From assembly GCA_964596775.1 (NCBI GenBank), contig CAZQVN010000003.1:1-64000 (forward strand): a DNA stretch of 64,000 bases, written 5' to 3'. Under the pieces are notes generated by a model. The model was given only the letters and a program-made list of their open reading frames with translations. It was not told where the DNA came from and searched no databases. Made by a program: the position numbers and the translations under genes. The DNA comes from CAZQVN01 sp964596775 (GTDB lineage Bacteria > Eisenbacteria > RBG-16-71-46 > JABDJR01 > JAWXBZ01). Shown piece by piece: positions 51,749-61,155 of the stretch. How positions within the stretch are numbered: the first letter of the stretch is position 1; every line of letters begins with the position of its first letter.

Positions 51749-53032
51749 CTAGTCGACCCGGCCGGAGCGGTAGCGGATGCTCGGCTGCTCCCCGGCGCCC
51801 GTGTCCGACCAGATCAGGTGCAGGTTCCCTTCCGGATCGGAAATGAGTCCCGGCCCCCGGGTGGCCCCCAGCGTTTCCGTCAGGCGCGTCTTGTGGACAT
51901 CCCAACCCGTGTCCGGCCGGATCTGGCGGAAGTAGAGTTCGCTGTTCCCGTGCGAAAAATCCTCCCACACGACATTGACCGTGCCGTCCGGCCCGCAGGC
52001 CACCGAGGAGTTCAGGTGCTCCGCCGTGGAAAAACAGAAACGCTTCTCGTGACCGAAACCGAATTCCGGCAGCCAGCGGCGATACCAGATCGCGAACGGA
52101 AAGGGGTTGCCGTTCCCGTTGGCGCGATCGCGGTTGTCGCTCCAGAACACGTGCACCGAGCCGTCCGCCGCCGCCGCAATGGACGGCTGGTGGGAAATCC
52201 CGAGGAAACGGCTGACCCGGTCGCGCGGAACGACCGTCCGGCCGTCGCCGTCGAGGAGCTGGTGGTAGATTTCCAGGTTGACGCCGGTTTCGCCGGGCTG
52301 CGGATCGAGCACGTTGTCCTGCCAGACCACGTGAAGAAGACCCGCCGCGTCGACCGCGATGGCCGGGTTCTCGGACGGACCGATGTCGTCGGTCAGGACC
52401 GCGGCCGGAGACCAGGTTCCGTCGAGGTCCCGGTGGCGGTAGTGGATCTCCAGGTTTCCCGTGGCGCCGTCCGACCACACGAGATGCACGCGCCCCGCCG
52501 CGCCCTCCGCGAGCACCGGCGACTCGGACGTGGCTCCATCGACGGTGAGCCGCTGTTCCGCTTCCCAGGCGCCGGCCGGTGTCCGGTGCCGGTAGTAGAT
52601 CTCCATGTTGTTGTGGCGGCGGTCCTCCCAGACCACGTGCACCCCGCCGTCGGTCGTGGCCACCATGCTCGGATTGATCGACAGGGAATCGCCGAGGGAA
52701 ATGTCCGGGTCGGGGACCCAGGTGCCTTCCGGCCCGCGCCGGGCGCCGCGCACCCGGGAGCTGTTCTGGGTGCGCCTCTCGTACCACACCGTGTAGAGGG
52801 ATCCGTCGGCAAGCCGGCCGATCGACTTCCCCGAGGTCGTGGTGAGTGAGATGGAGGAGCTGTTCGACACCGTGGCGTCCACCAGCGACCAGACCGCCGC
52901 ATGGGATGTGCCGGGCACGAGTGCGGCAAGGCCCAGCACCAGCCAGGCCAGCCACGACGCCGAACCCGGAATCGGGCGGTCCGTCGGCGCGCCGCAATCA
53001 TCATGGAGTCTCCCGAGAATGCGGGGCATCAT
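51749..53032 (-). CDS. secreted beta-propeller protein with BNR-like repeats
   Basis: A 427-residue exported protein. A signal region (WLAWLVLGLAALVPGTSHAA) is preceded by a long polar leader from the ATG at 53032, so a later start is possible. The body holds about six blade-like repeats of the kind GGVHVVWEDRRHNNMEIYYRHR, GRVHLVWSDGATGNLEIHYRHR and GNLHLIWSD, resembling sialidase/BNR propellers. No catalytic residues are identified, so it may be a binding module. Its start overlaps the stop of the M6 protease (TGATG region), so they are coexpressed. Confidence 0.75.
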   Translation of the reverse strand: MMPRILGRLHDDCGAPTDRPIPGSASWLAWLVLGLAALVPGTSHAAVWSLVDATVSNSSSISLTTTSGKSIGRLADGSLYTVWYERRTQNSSRVRGARRGPEGTWVPDPDISLGDSLSINPSMVATTDGGVHVVWEDRRHNNMEIYYRHRTPAGAWEAEQRLTVDGATSESPVLAEGAAGRVHLVWSDGATGNLEIHYRHRDLDGTWSPAAVLTDDIGPSENPAIAVDAAGLLHVVWQDNVLDPQPGETGVNLEIYHQLLDGDGRTVVPRDRVSRFLGISHQPSIAAAADGSVHVFWSDNRDRANGNGNPFPFAIWYRRWLPEFGFGHEKRFCFSTAEHLNSSVACGPDGTVNVVWEDFSHGNSELYFRQIRPDTGWDVHKTRLTETLGATRGPGLISDPEGNLHLIWSDTGAGEQPSIRYRSGRVD

Positions 53033-55827
53033 CGGGCCACCACCACTTTCCGCGTCTCGCTCCGGTCCGGGCCGGCCAGCCGGTAGAAATAGATGCCGGC
53101 CGGAACCGCCGCGCCCTGGTCGTCGCGGCCGTCCCAGAACACCTCGTGATCCCCCGCGGCGAAGGTTAACGTCGGAAACGCGCGCACCCTGCGTCCCGCG
53201 GCGTCGAACAGTTCGAGGTTCACCTCCCCCGCCCGGTCCATCCGGAAAGACACGACAGCGCTCCCGCGGACCGGATTCGGGTGAACGAAAAGTCGCGGCA
53301 GGCCGGGGGCGCCGTCCGCTTCGAGGGCGATCGTGCCGAGAATCTCGGCGGACCCGTCCCGGCGGAGGGCCTCGAGCCGGTAGGTCACTGCTTCCGGCCC
53401 GGCCGTGTCGTCCAGAAAGTCCCCCTCGGCCGCCGGGGCAAGCCGGTCGGCGAGCGTCAGCGGAGCTCCGCCGCCGGCCGAGCGCAGGAGGCGCAGGCCG
53501 GCCAGGATCTCATCGGAGTACAGCGACCAGCGGACCCGCGCGCCGCCCGTCTCGCGCCGGGCCGAGAACTCGAGCAGTCGCACCGGTGTTCCGCCGGACT
53601 GGACGCGCACGTTGTCGATCGTCCACCCCGTGCCGGAGAGGATCACCCGTTCGCTGAAGAAACGGAAACGTACCCGCGCGCCCCCGGTCATTCCCGACAG
53701 GTTGAGGACACCCGACCGCCACCGGTCCTCGTTCGTCGTCCCGGTGAAGATGCGCCGGCCGTTCAACTGCGGATCGAAGCTCGGATAGGAAACGTCGTAC
53801 CCCGTTTCCGGAGTGATGTGCGTCCACGGACCGTCGTTGAGGGAAATCTCGATGAACCCGCCGGCCACGACGTTGTTGCCGACGTCGCGGGGAACCTGGA
53901 CGAGGTGGTCGAACAGGAGGCGTCCATCCGGGGGGATGATGAAATACGGCGTCAGAAGCGAGGCGTCCACCCGGTCGCGGAAGCCGTCGCCGGGATCGCT
54001 GCAGCGCCAGGCGCGGGCGCTGCCGTTTCCCGGATTGTCGTGCATGCGCCACAGGTCGAATTTCAGGAGCCGCGTGATCTGGTGGGTAAAGCCCTCCTCC
54101 CCCGTCTCGAACGTGGCGCTGAAGCCCTGCACCGTCCCCACCGGAACGCTGAACGTCCGGTTGAGGCGGATCTCGTCACGATAGTCGGCCTCGAGCCGGA
54201 GCTTCAGGTTGTACGGGTTCACGGTGATTTGCGGGGAGGCCCGCACCAGCAGACCGGTCACGTCGTACAGCCCGGGGGTCAGGTCGCCGAGCGACTTCGA
54301 CGCGGTGAGCACTTCGCCCAGCGGATCGTTGGCGAACAGCGTGACCCGGACATCGTGCGCCGTGCCGCCCTCGACGCGCAGTTCCGGCATCACGTCGAAC
54401 GTGTCCCCGGCCTCGACGAAGTCATCGCCGGTGCCCCCCTCGGGCACCGGGGAAGCGCCGGCGAACCGGACGGACGCGCCCTTGAGCGTGCGCAGGTCGG
54501 CGAGATAGTCCCCGTTCGCCTCCGGGCCCCGGATGTTGTAGACGGTGACCCCGCTGCCGATGCCGTCGTTCGAATCGCTGGAGGGCGTCGTGTACCGGCC
54601 GAATCCTCCGGACGGCGTGGTGCTCGTGTAGGGGTCGCCGGCGTCGCCGACGCTGGCGAGACCGAGCAGCTGCTCCAGCTGGAACAGGCCGTCGGCCTGC
54701 TCCAGCGCGACCCTGTAGAAACCGGGCTGCTTGTTGTTCGGCTGGCGGGGATCCACGTGATAGATCAGCAGTCCTTCGCCGGGGAGCGCGGCGTCGAATC
54801 CCGTCCGGCGCCGGTTTTCGAGGAGAAAGTACTGGAAGCCGGTCGCATCGAGCCTGTAGATGGCGCCTCCCGTTTCGACCGGCTCGATGCGGACATCGGA
54901 AAGATTGCCGTTCACGGTGATCACCGGAGCGAAACCGAGTTGCGCCTTGCTGTAGGCGTCGAGGTGGGCCGGGGTGTTCGTTCCGTTCAACGACCAGCCG
55001 GCCGACATCAGCGACCAGATGCCGAGCCCGGAGGTCACACCGGTTCCGTCGTAGAGATCGATCAGGCCGAGGAGGTGAGCGAGTTCGTGGGCGAAGATTC
55101 CCACCCCTCCCGTTTCGGGACCGAGGGCAAACTCGTAGACGTTCACGCCGTCCAGGGGTTCGTCCGCTGGAAGCCACCAGCCCACGGATCGGAACACGTT
55201 GGAGCCGGACGTCGTCTCCCCTCCCGGTCCGGCATGAACGACCATCAGGAGGTCGACGCGCTGGTCGTCATCGATGGTGTCGCTCGTCTCGTCCGGCCCG
55301 TCGTTGTCGAAGAGCGCGTAGTTCACGTCCGGGTCCGCCGCGCGCACCGCGTCCCGGGCGAGCCCCTGGGAGTTGGCGGGAAACACGCCGAGCCCCTGCT
55401 GAAAACCGGCGTAGGTGGCCTGGGGCTGCGGCATCGTGTACCAGCCGGCCACCTTTCCATCGAGAATGAAGCGTCCTCCGGAGTTCTCCAGGAAATATTC
55501 GGCGAGGCTTCCCGTCGGGAGAACGCCGCGGCTGAAGAAGAGCTTGCGATAATGCTCGGGGGAATACGTCACGCGGTCGGCGGGGCGGTCGGAAAAGTCG
55601 ACGAGAATCACCACCATGTTCATCCGGACGGTGCCGCCGTTCCGGAGGCGCCCGGAGACGGCATTGAGCATGCCGGTGCGCGGCACCGTGGACAGCGTGG
55701 AGACGGCGGCGCTCGAGCGGGACGGATCGGAAGAGTCGGGGGCGGCGTTCTCCGCGAGCGACGTCGCCGGCGCGCAGAGCGCCGAGGCGAAAAACGCGGC
55801 GATCAGAACGGCATCATGAAGTTTCAT
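53029..55827 (-). CDS. secreted M6-family metalloprotease with FlgD-like C-terminal domain
   Basis: A 932-residue exported protease, the second of its kind here. A signal peptide (LIAAFFASALCAPATSLA) is followed by the M6 domain with the zinc motif HELAHLLGLIDLYD (H247 and H251). Beta-rich regions lead to the C-terminal FlgD-like/T9SS-type domain (FVHPNPVRGSAVVSFRM, LELFDAAGRRVRAF, VPAGIYFYRLAG). The ATG at 55827 is chosen for the signal peptide. It shares the SLMSAGWSLNG and NLDAYS/AHLDAYSKAQLG blocks with the other M6 protein. It lies between PAP2 and the propeller gene and overlaps the latter. Confidence 0.9.
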   Translation of the reverse strand: MKLHDAVLIAAFFASALCAPATSLAENAAPDSSDPSRSSAAVSTLSTVPRTGMLNAVSGRLRNGGTVRMNMVVILVDFSDRPADRVTYSPEHYRKLFFSRGVLPTGSLAEYFLENSGGRFILDGKVAGWYTMPQPQATYAGFQQGLGVFPANSQGLARDAVRAADPDVNYALFDNDGPDETSDTIDDDQRVDLLMVVHAGPGGETTSGSNVFRSVGWWLPADEPLDGVNVYEFALGPETGGVGIFAHELAHLLGLIDLYDGTGVTSGLGIWSLMSAGWSLNGTNTPAHLDAYSKAQLGFAPVITVNGNLSDVRIEPVETGGAIYRLDATGFQYFLLENRRRTGFDAALPGEGLLIYHVDPRQPNNKQPGFYRVALEQADGLFQLEQLLGLASVGDAGDPYTSTTPSGGFGRYTTPSSDSNDGIGSGVTVYNIRGPEANGDYLADLRTLKGASVRFAGASPVPEGGTGDDFVEAGDTFDVMPELRVEGGTAHDVRVTLFANDPLGEVLTASKSLGDLTPGLYDVTGLLVRASPQITVNPYNLKLRLEADYRDEIRLNRTFSVPVGTVQGFSATFETGEEGFTHQITRLLKFDLWRMHDNPGNGSARAWRCSDPGDGFRDRVDASLLTPYFIIPPDGRLLFDHLVQVPRDVGNNVVAGGFIEISLNDGPWTHITPETGYDVSYPSFDPQLNGRRIFTGTTNEDRWRSGVLNLSGMTGGARVRFRFFSERVILSGTGWTIDNVRVQSGGTPVRLLEFSARRETGGARVRWSLYSDEILAGLRLLRSAGGGAPLTLADRLAPAAEGDFLDDTAGPEAVTYRLEALRRDGSAEILGTIALEADGAPGLPRLFVHPNPVRGSAVVSFRMDRAGEVNLELFDAAGRRVRAFPTLTFAAGDHEVFWDGRDDQGAAVPAGIYFYRLAGPDRSETRKVVVAR

Positions 55828-55943
55828 CGGACCACATGCCGGAGGCAGCTTCCGGCGTAAAGAGTCTCGTAACCCCATGAAGGACTGTAGCGCACCTTCC
55901 GCCATTCCGCAAGGTTTTCGCGGCCGTCGCGGCTTCGTGGCAG

Positions 55944-56486
55944 TCATGCGGAGTCGTCCGGGTCGAGCCAGCGCCGCCGCGCGAAGTGCGCCAGCGCGGC
56001 TCCCACGCCGAGGCCGAACACGAGGCCGGCAAGCACATCCCCCGGGTAGTGCACGCCGACATAGACGCGCGAATAGGCGACGCCGGCGGCCAGTGCCGGG
56101 ACGACAAACAGTGTTGCCGGATACAGGGTACCCAGCACGGCCGTGACCGCTCCGGCGTTCGTCGCGTGGTTGCTCGGGAATCCGTTTCTCCCCCCGCAGC
56201 GCACGAGGACCCGGGCGTCTTCCAGCGCGCGGCAGGGCCGCAGGCGGCCGAACGCCGGTTTCAGGATCTGGGACGCGGTGGCGTCGGACAGGGCGAGCGC
56301 CGCCGCGAGGACGAGGACCGTGACCCGGCCACGGCGGCCGAAGCGCGCGGCGAGGATCAGGGAGGTTGCCGCAAGCACGACCGCCCATACCCTTGAGTTC
56401 GTGATCACGGGCATGATCGTGTCGAGCACGGGCAGCGTTGCGGTGCTGTTCACCCAGTGGAAGAGCGCGGTATCGACGGCGTTCAT
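55944..56486 (-). CDS. PAP2-family membrane phosphatase
   Basis: A 180-residue integral membrane protein with the three PAP2 motifs: KPAFGRLRPCR, GFPSNHATNAGA and SRVYVGVHYPGDV. About five hydrophobic helices. Members dephosphorylate undecaprenyl pyrophosphate, phosphatidylglycerol phosphate or lipid A. Its ATG overlaps the GT-C/TPR gene stop by four bases, so both may act on polyprenyl-linked sugar metabolism; recycling of the polyprenyl carrier is inferred. Confidence 0.88.
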   Translation of the reverse strand: MNAVDTALFHWVNSTATLPVLDTIMPVITNSRVWAVVLAATSLILAARFGRRGRVTVLVLAAALALSDATASQILKPAFGRLRPCRALEDARVLVRCGGRNGFPSNHATNAGAVTAVLGTLYPATLFVVPALAAGVAYSRVYVGVHYPGDVLAGLVFGLGVGAALAHFARRRWLDPDDSA

Positions 56487-58567
56487 CGGATCGACCGGAG
56501 CGAGGGCGGGAGCGCGGTCAGCATGTCCAGCTGCCGGCGGGCCGCCTCGTAATCGGGTCGAATGAGCAGGCACTCCTCCCACGCCCGGCGCGCCCCGGCC
56601 AGGTCGCGCATCCGCACGCGCGCCAGCCCGAGGAAGTAGAGCGCCTCGGCGTGCCGCGGGTCGCGCTCGACGACCTGGGAGAAAGCGCTCGCCGCCTCGA
56701 GATGTTCCCCCTCCATCAGCAGGCTCTTCCCCAGGCCGAGCCGTCCGGCCACGTGCCCCGGCTCGATGTCGAGGAGCCGGCGGAAATGCGCAGCGGATTC
56801 CGCGAACATCTGCAGCCTGCCGTAGATGACTCCGGCGTTGTACCGCACCTCGACTTCGTCCCCCCCGTCGACGAGCGCCCGGTCGATGTACTCCCTGGCC
56901 AGTTCGAGGTTGCCGGTGTGCTCGTACCACGCGGCCATGTTGTTGATGGTGCGCGGATACGCCGGATCGATTTCCAGCGCCCGGGTGAACTCGGCAAGGG
57001 CTTCATCGGTGCGGTCCCGCTGCATGAGGAGGACGCCGAGGTTGTTGTGCCCTTCCGCGAAACCGGGGTCTTCCTGGATCGCGGACCGGTACGCGGCCTC
57101 GGCCTTGTCCGGCCGGCCGCGCGACGCGTGAAAGATCCCCACCCGGAGCCAGGACTCGGCGAACGTGTGCCGCTCGCCCAGCCGGTAGAAGTCGGCGTTG
57201 ACGAAGATCGCCGCGGCGGCGAAGACGGCCAGCGGCGCCAGGCAGGAGCGGAATCCTCCGCGGCGCAGGCGCTCGCCGACATCGACGATGAAGTAGGCGG
57301 CGGGAATGCAGAGAACCGGGATCACCGGCGCGCGAAACCGCCCGCAGACGAAGAACAGGATGACCGTGGCCGAAAACAGGGCCACGAACAGGGCCAGCAG
57401 GCGGGCCGGGTTCTTCCGGATGAAACCCAGCACGAAACCGGCGAGGGCAAGCGGGGCGATGGCGCCGAACATCAGGAGCAGGCGGTTCCGGAACAGGAAC
57501 GAGTAGCGGTTGAAGTAGTAGAAGTCCTCGTTGTTCGGGATTTCGAACGCCTGCCAGAACAGCACGGCCTTCCGGGCGGTCAGCTTCATCCAGTCCAGCG
57601 GATTCGCCCGGATCCAGTTCAACCCGCGCGACAGCCAGTAGTCGGACACTTCCGATGGCTTCAGGGGTTTTCCCACCGCCTCCTCGGCCAGGCGCTCCGC
57701 GTCACGGATGCCTCCGTACCAGGTCTGCCGGAACTCCGGGGCCAGCGCGGCCATTCCGTCCGCGGCGGCGTTGTTTCCGAGATAGAAATTCAGCCCCCCC
57801 TGCGAGGCGATCGGCACGAAATCCCCACCGACGGCAAAGTTGCGCACGAGGACGACGCCGATCGGGGCGGCCGCGCCCGCCAGGTACAGCATGAGCGCAA
57901 GAGCCCAGACGGTTCTCCCGTGCCGCCTCAACCGGCGGAGCAGAAAGAGGATCGCCAGCGGAATGATCACCAGGAAGTTCGGCCGGGTGATCGCCGCCAG
58001 TCCGAGCGCCACCCCGGCCAGCAGCGCGTGATGCGGAACCCGCAGGCGATTGCTGCCGTCCGCGGCAATGAGCAGTCGATCGAGGGCGAGCAGGGAGAGG
58101 AACGTTTCGAGAACGACGAGCAGCAGCTCCGCCTCGTAGTAGACGCTGGCGGCGAGCAGGGCGGCCAGGACTCCGGCCACCACGCCGACGACCGGCCCGT
58201 AGAACCGCCGGCCGATGCGGAACACGAGGACGCAGGAGAGCGCTCCGACGACGGCCTGGATCACCCGGGCCATCAGGTAGGAGTGGCCGAAGATCGCGTA
58301 GACGGTCCCCAGGAAGTACGGGTAAAGCGGAGCGCGGAAGAACACCTCGGCTCCGATCCAGTCGCCCCTGGCGATCGACATCGCCCAGCGATCGTGATAG
58401 AGCGCATCCATCTGCGGATCCGCGAAGAACGGATTCGACCGGTATCCGACCAGGTAAGCGAGGCGGACCACCAGGGCGACGAGGAACACGAGACCGCCCC
58501 CGGTGAACAGGGCGTCGCGGACGCGCCTTACGAAGTCCGGCGGTCGTTTGCTAGGATGCGGCGTCAT
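56483..58567 (-). CDS. GT-C family membrane glycosyltransferase with C-terminal TPRs (paralogue)
   Basis: A 694-residue polytopic protein with about ten hydrophobic segments, the GT-C-type acidic loop (MDALYHDRWAMSIA) followed by FFRAPLYPYFLG, then about seven TPR units in the last 250 residues (ALAEFTRALEIDPAYPRTINNMAAWYEH). The whole layout equals that of the gene at 2865-4820. The start is the ATG at 58567, with GGGGGAG upstream. This ATG overlaps the ATG of divergent pgeF by two bases in the sequence CATG. It is coupled to a PAP2 phosphatase downstream. Confidence 0.82.
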   Translation of the reverse strand: MTPHPSKRPPDFVRRVRDALFTGGGLVFLVALVVRLAYLVGYRSNPFFADPQMDALYHDRWAMSIARGDWIGAEVFFRAPLYPYFLGTVYAIFGHSYLMARVIQAVVGALSCVLVFRIGRRFYGPVVGVVAGVLAALLAASVYYEAELLLVVLETFLSLLALDRLLIAADGSNRLRVPHHALLAGVALGLAAITRPNFLVIIPLAILFLLRRLRRHGRTVWALALMLYLAGAAAPIGVVLVRNFAVGGDFVPIASQGGLNFYLGNNAAADGMAALAPEFRQTWYGGIRDAERLAEEAVGKPLKPSEVSDYWLSRGLNWIRANPLDWMKLTARKAVLFWQAFEIPNNEDFYYFNRYSFLFRNRLLLMFGAIAPLALAGFVLGFIRKNPARLLALFVALFSATVILFFVCGRFRAPVIPVLCIPAAYFIVDVGERLRRGGFRSCLAPLAVFAAAAIFVNADFYRLGERHTFAESWLRVGIFHASRGRPDKAEAAYRSAIQEDPGFAEGHNNLGVLLMQRDRTDEALAEFTRALEIDPAYPRTINNMAAWYEHTGNLELAREYIDRALVDGGDEVEVRYNAGVIYGRLQMFAESAAHFRRLLDIEPGHVAGRLGLGKSLLMEGEHLEAASAFSQVVERDPRHAEALYFLGLARVRMRDLAGARRAWEECLLIRPDYEAARRQLDMLTALPPSLRSIR

Positions 58568-59273
58568 GGACTCTCCCCCGCCTTTCGGCCTGTGCGGCGG
58601 CCGCTGGATCGTCCGCTGGGCGCCACCCGGCTTTCCCGACGTCAGCGCGGGAATCATCGGACGCACCGCCGGTGCCGGTGGTGCGCCCGGCGGAGCGGAC
58701 GAAGTTCCCACCGCGCGACTCGATCAGGTGCACGGAGCCGCGGTCGTCCGTGCGGAAGGAGCCGGCGTGACCCCGGTGTGCGATGCCTCGATAACGACCC
58801 GCTCCGGGCTCCGGCTGCGGGTGAACGTGGCCGACTGCGTGCCGGTGTTCCTGGTGTCCGCGGGGGGGCTCGGGCTGGCTCATGCCGGATGGCGGGGCAC
58901 CGCGGCGGGGATCGTCGGGAAGGCGGTGGATGCGCTGGCGACCGCCACCGGAGATTCCCCGCGAAACATGAAAGCCTGGATCGGTCCCTGCATCGGTCCC
59001 TGCTGTTATGAAGTCGGTCGCGACGTGGCGGATCGTTTTCCCGTCTCCTCGCTGGTCCGGGGCGGCGGCCATCTCGACCTTCGCGCCGCGAACCGGGCCC
59101 AGCTCTTCGCCGCGGGCCTTCCCGCGGCCGGTGTCGACCAGTCCCCCCTCTGCACGAAGTGCCACCAGCATATTCTTCATTCCCATCGGGGATCCGGCGG
59201 CGGTCCGGGTCGCATGAACGCCGTCCTCATGCGGCGGGATCCGCTGTCTCATTTCGATCGGGTTTTTTCGTAG
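58566..59273 (+). CDS. pgeF: PgeF/YfiH laccase-domain protein
   Basis: A 235-residue member of the multicopper-oxidase-like YfiH/DUF152 family. E. coli PgeF is a peptidoglycan editing factor; related proteins are purine nucleoside phosphorylases. The zinc ligands are visible: His in LDQVHGAAVV, Cys in NVADCVPVF, His in GLAHAGWRGTAAG. The conserved IGPCIGPCCYEV and C-terminal LCTKCHQHILHSHR are present. The ATG at 58566 has AGGA nine bases upstream. It is divergent from and overlaps the start of the GT-C/TPR gene, and runs 25 bases into convergent bshA. Confidence 0.9.
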   Translation: MDSPPPFGLCGGRWIVRWAPPGFPDVSAGIIGRTAGAGGAPGGADEVPTARLDQVHGAAVVRAEGAGVTPVCDASITTRSGLRLRVNVADCVPVFLVSAGGLGLAHAGWRGTAAGIVGKAVDALATATGDSPRNMKAWIGPCIGPCCYEVGRDVADRFPVSSLVRGGGHLDLRAANRAQLFAAGLPAAGVDQSPLCTKCHQHILHSHRGSGGGPGRMNAVLMRRDPLSHFDRVFS

Positions 59274-60370
59274 AACTCCACGTACCGGTGCACGACGTGC
59301 TCCACGTCGAACTTCCGAACGGCCGATTCCCGGGCGGCTTCCGACATGGTCCGGGCAAACGCCGGGTCGTCGAGTATCCGCGATGCGGCCTCGACCATTC
59401 CGTCCAGGTCGTCGGGACTGCGCAGAAAGCCGGACACCCCGTCCTCGATGACCTCCACCGTTCCGCCCTGGTTCGTGGCGACGACGGGAACGCCGGCGCT
59501 CATCGCCTCGAGCGCGACAAGGCCGAAACTTTCGTGATGGCTTGGCAGGAGAAAGAGATCGGCCGACGGAAGGATGTCCTCGATGTACTCCTCGTTGCCG
59601 CGGAACACCACCTTGTCGGACACCCCGAGTTCGGCGGCAAGGCGCTCGGCGCGGGTCCTTTCCGGTCCCTCGCCGACCAGCACGAGCCGGCAGGCGTGGC
59701 GCGCCCGCAGGGCGGCGAACACCCGGATCACCGCCTCGACGTTCTTCACCGGGCGAAAGTTCGAAATGTGAAGAATGATCTTGTCTCCACCCGGAGCCAG
59801 GCAGATCTTCGGCTTTTCCCGGCAGGCGGGCTTGAACACCTTCGTGTCGACGAAATTGGGGATCACCTCCACCCCGTTCTCGATGTGAAAGCTCTCGATC
59901 GTCTGCCGACGCAGCCATTCCGAAACGGCGGTGACGCCGTCGGACTGCTCGATGGAAAAGCGCGTCACCCGGTAGAAGGACGGAAGCACGCCGATCAGGG
60001 TGATGTCGGTCCCGTGCAGCGTGGTCACCGTGGTGATCCCCCTGGGCTTCAGCATTTCGCGGGCGAGGTAGGCGCACACCGCGTGAGGGATCGCGTAGTG
60101 GACATGGAGGACTTCCAGCTGGTGCAGCACCGCCACGTCGTGCATTTTCGTGGCCAGCGACAGGTCGTAGGGCGGGTACTGGAACAGCGGGTAGGATTCC
60201 GGCACGACCTCGTGGAAGTAGATGTTCTCGTTGAATCCGCGCAGGCGGACCGGAAGCGCCGAGGTGATGAAGTGGATTTCGTGCCCCATGGTCGCCAGGC
60301 GCTTGCCGAGTTCCGTGGCCATGACCCCGGAGCCCCCCGCGGACGGATAACAGGTGATGCCGATCTTCAT
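59249..60370 (-). CDS. bshA: N-acetyl-alpha-D-glucosaminyl L-malate synthase
   Basis: A 373-residue GT4 glycosyltransferase for the first step of bacillithiol synthesis, joining GlcNAc from UDP-GlcNAc to L-malate. It shows MKIGITCYPSAGGSGVMATEL, HVHYAIPHAVCAYLA, TTLHGTDITLIG and the GT4 signature LLPSHHESFGLVALEAMSAG. Its ATG overlaps the bshB1 stop by four bases (ATGA). Confidence 0.95.
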   Translation of the reverse strand: MKIGITCYPSAGGSGVMATELGKRLATMGHEIHFITSALPVRLRGFNENIYFHEVVPESYPLFQYPPYDLSLATKMHDVAVLHQLEVLHVHYAIPHAVCAYLAREMLKPRGITTVTTLHGTDITLIGVLPSFYRVTRFSIEQSDGVTAVSEWLRRQTIESFHIENGVEVIPNFVDTKVFKPACREKPKICLAPGGDKIILHISNFRPVKNVEAVIRVFAALRARHACRLVLVGEGPERTRAERLAAELGVSDKVVFRGNEEYIEDILPSADLFLLPSHHESFGLVALEAMSAGVPVVATNQGGTVEVIEDGVSGFLRSPDDLDGMVEAASRILDDPAFARTMSEAARESAVRKFDVEHVVHRYVEFYEKTRSK

Positions 60371-61155
60371 GGCGCCTCCCGCCGGTCGGTGGCCGGAAGA
60401 CGCCCGGTCACGAGTTCATCCACGCCGGCCAGACCGAACGGCTCGCGCATCGCGAAGGGCTCCCCGTGGCTCGCTCCGATCCGGGAGCCGAAATGCCGGG
60501 CCCGCGCCGCCACGAAGTCCATGAAATCCGGATCGGATATCCGGGTGACGGCCGGGTCGTCCGCGTCGCGGAAGAACTGGCTGCGGAACGCCGACGCGGC
60601 GTGCACTTTTCGCTCGAAGACGTCCGACACGTCCACGATCACCGCGGGTTCGAAGACCAGCCGGCCCATGTAGAACAGAAGCCGGTCCGGCCGGAACGGG
60701 TCGCCCGGGGCCTCGTACCGGGCCAGTCCGGCCAGCCAGGCGGCGCGCTCGACAAGGAGAGCTCCCTCGATGTGGTCGGGGTGCTGGTCGTGCTCGCTGG
60801 ACACGAACACGGTGGCGGGTCGGCAGCGCCGGAGCAGCGATATCACCGCCGCGATCTGGTCCGCGGACCGCGAGTCCACGCCGAGGTCGGGAAAACCGAG
60901 ATTGACGCGAAACCGGGCGCCGAGGCGCCTGCGGGCTTCCTCCGCCTCCTCCGCACGTGTCTCCGGAGTGCCGCGGGTGCCTTTCTCGCCGCGGGTCAGG
61001 TCGACGAGCCCGACGGTGTAGCCGCGATCGGCAAGGCGGATGAGCGTGCCCCCGCAGCCGAGTTCGCAATCGTCCGGATGCGGGGCAAAGGCCAGAACGT
61101 CGGCGCGGCGCGCCGGGTCAGGGGATGTCGACAAGGGTGTGACCCCTCTTTCCAT
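60367..61155 (-). CDS. bshB1: bacillithiol biosynthesis deacetylase
   Basis: A 262-residue LmbE/PIG-L zinc deacetylase that removes the acetyl group from GlcNAc-malate. The metal site is seen in FAPHPDDCELGCGG and EHDQHPDHI. The block GLVDLTRGEKGTRG is typical of BshB1. It sits between bshC and bshA with overlaps on both sides. A TTG at 61134 has a GAGGGG site and may be the true start rather than the ATG at 61155; the difference is seven residues. Confidence 0.93.
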   Translation of the reverse strand: MERGVTPLSTSPDPARRADVLAFAPHPDDCELGCGGTLIRLADRGYTVGLVDLTRGEKGTRGTPETRAEEAEEARRRLGARFRVNLGFPDLGVDSRSADQIAAVISLLRRCRPATVFVSSEHDQHPDHIEGALLVERAAWLAGLARYEAPGDPFRPDRLLFYMGRLVFEPAVIVDVSDVFERKVHAASAFRSQFFRDADDPAVTRISDPDFMDFVAARARHFGSRIGASHGEPFAMREPFGLAGVDELVTGRLPATDRREAP

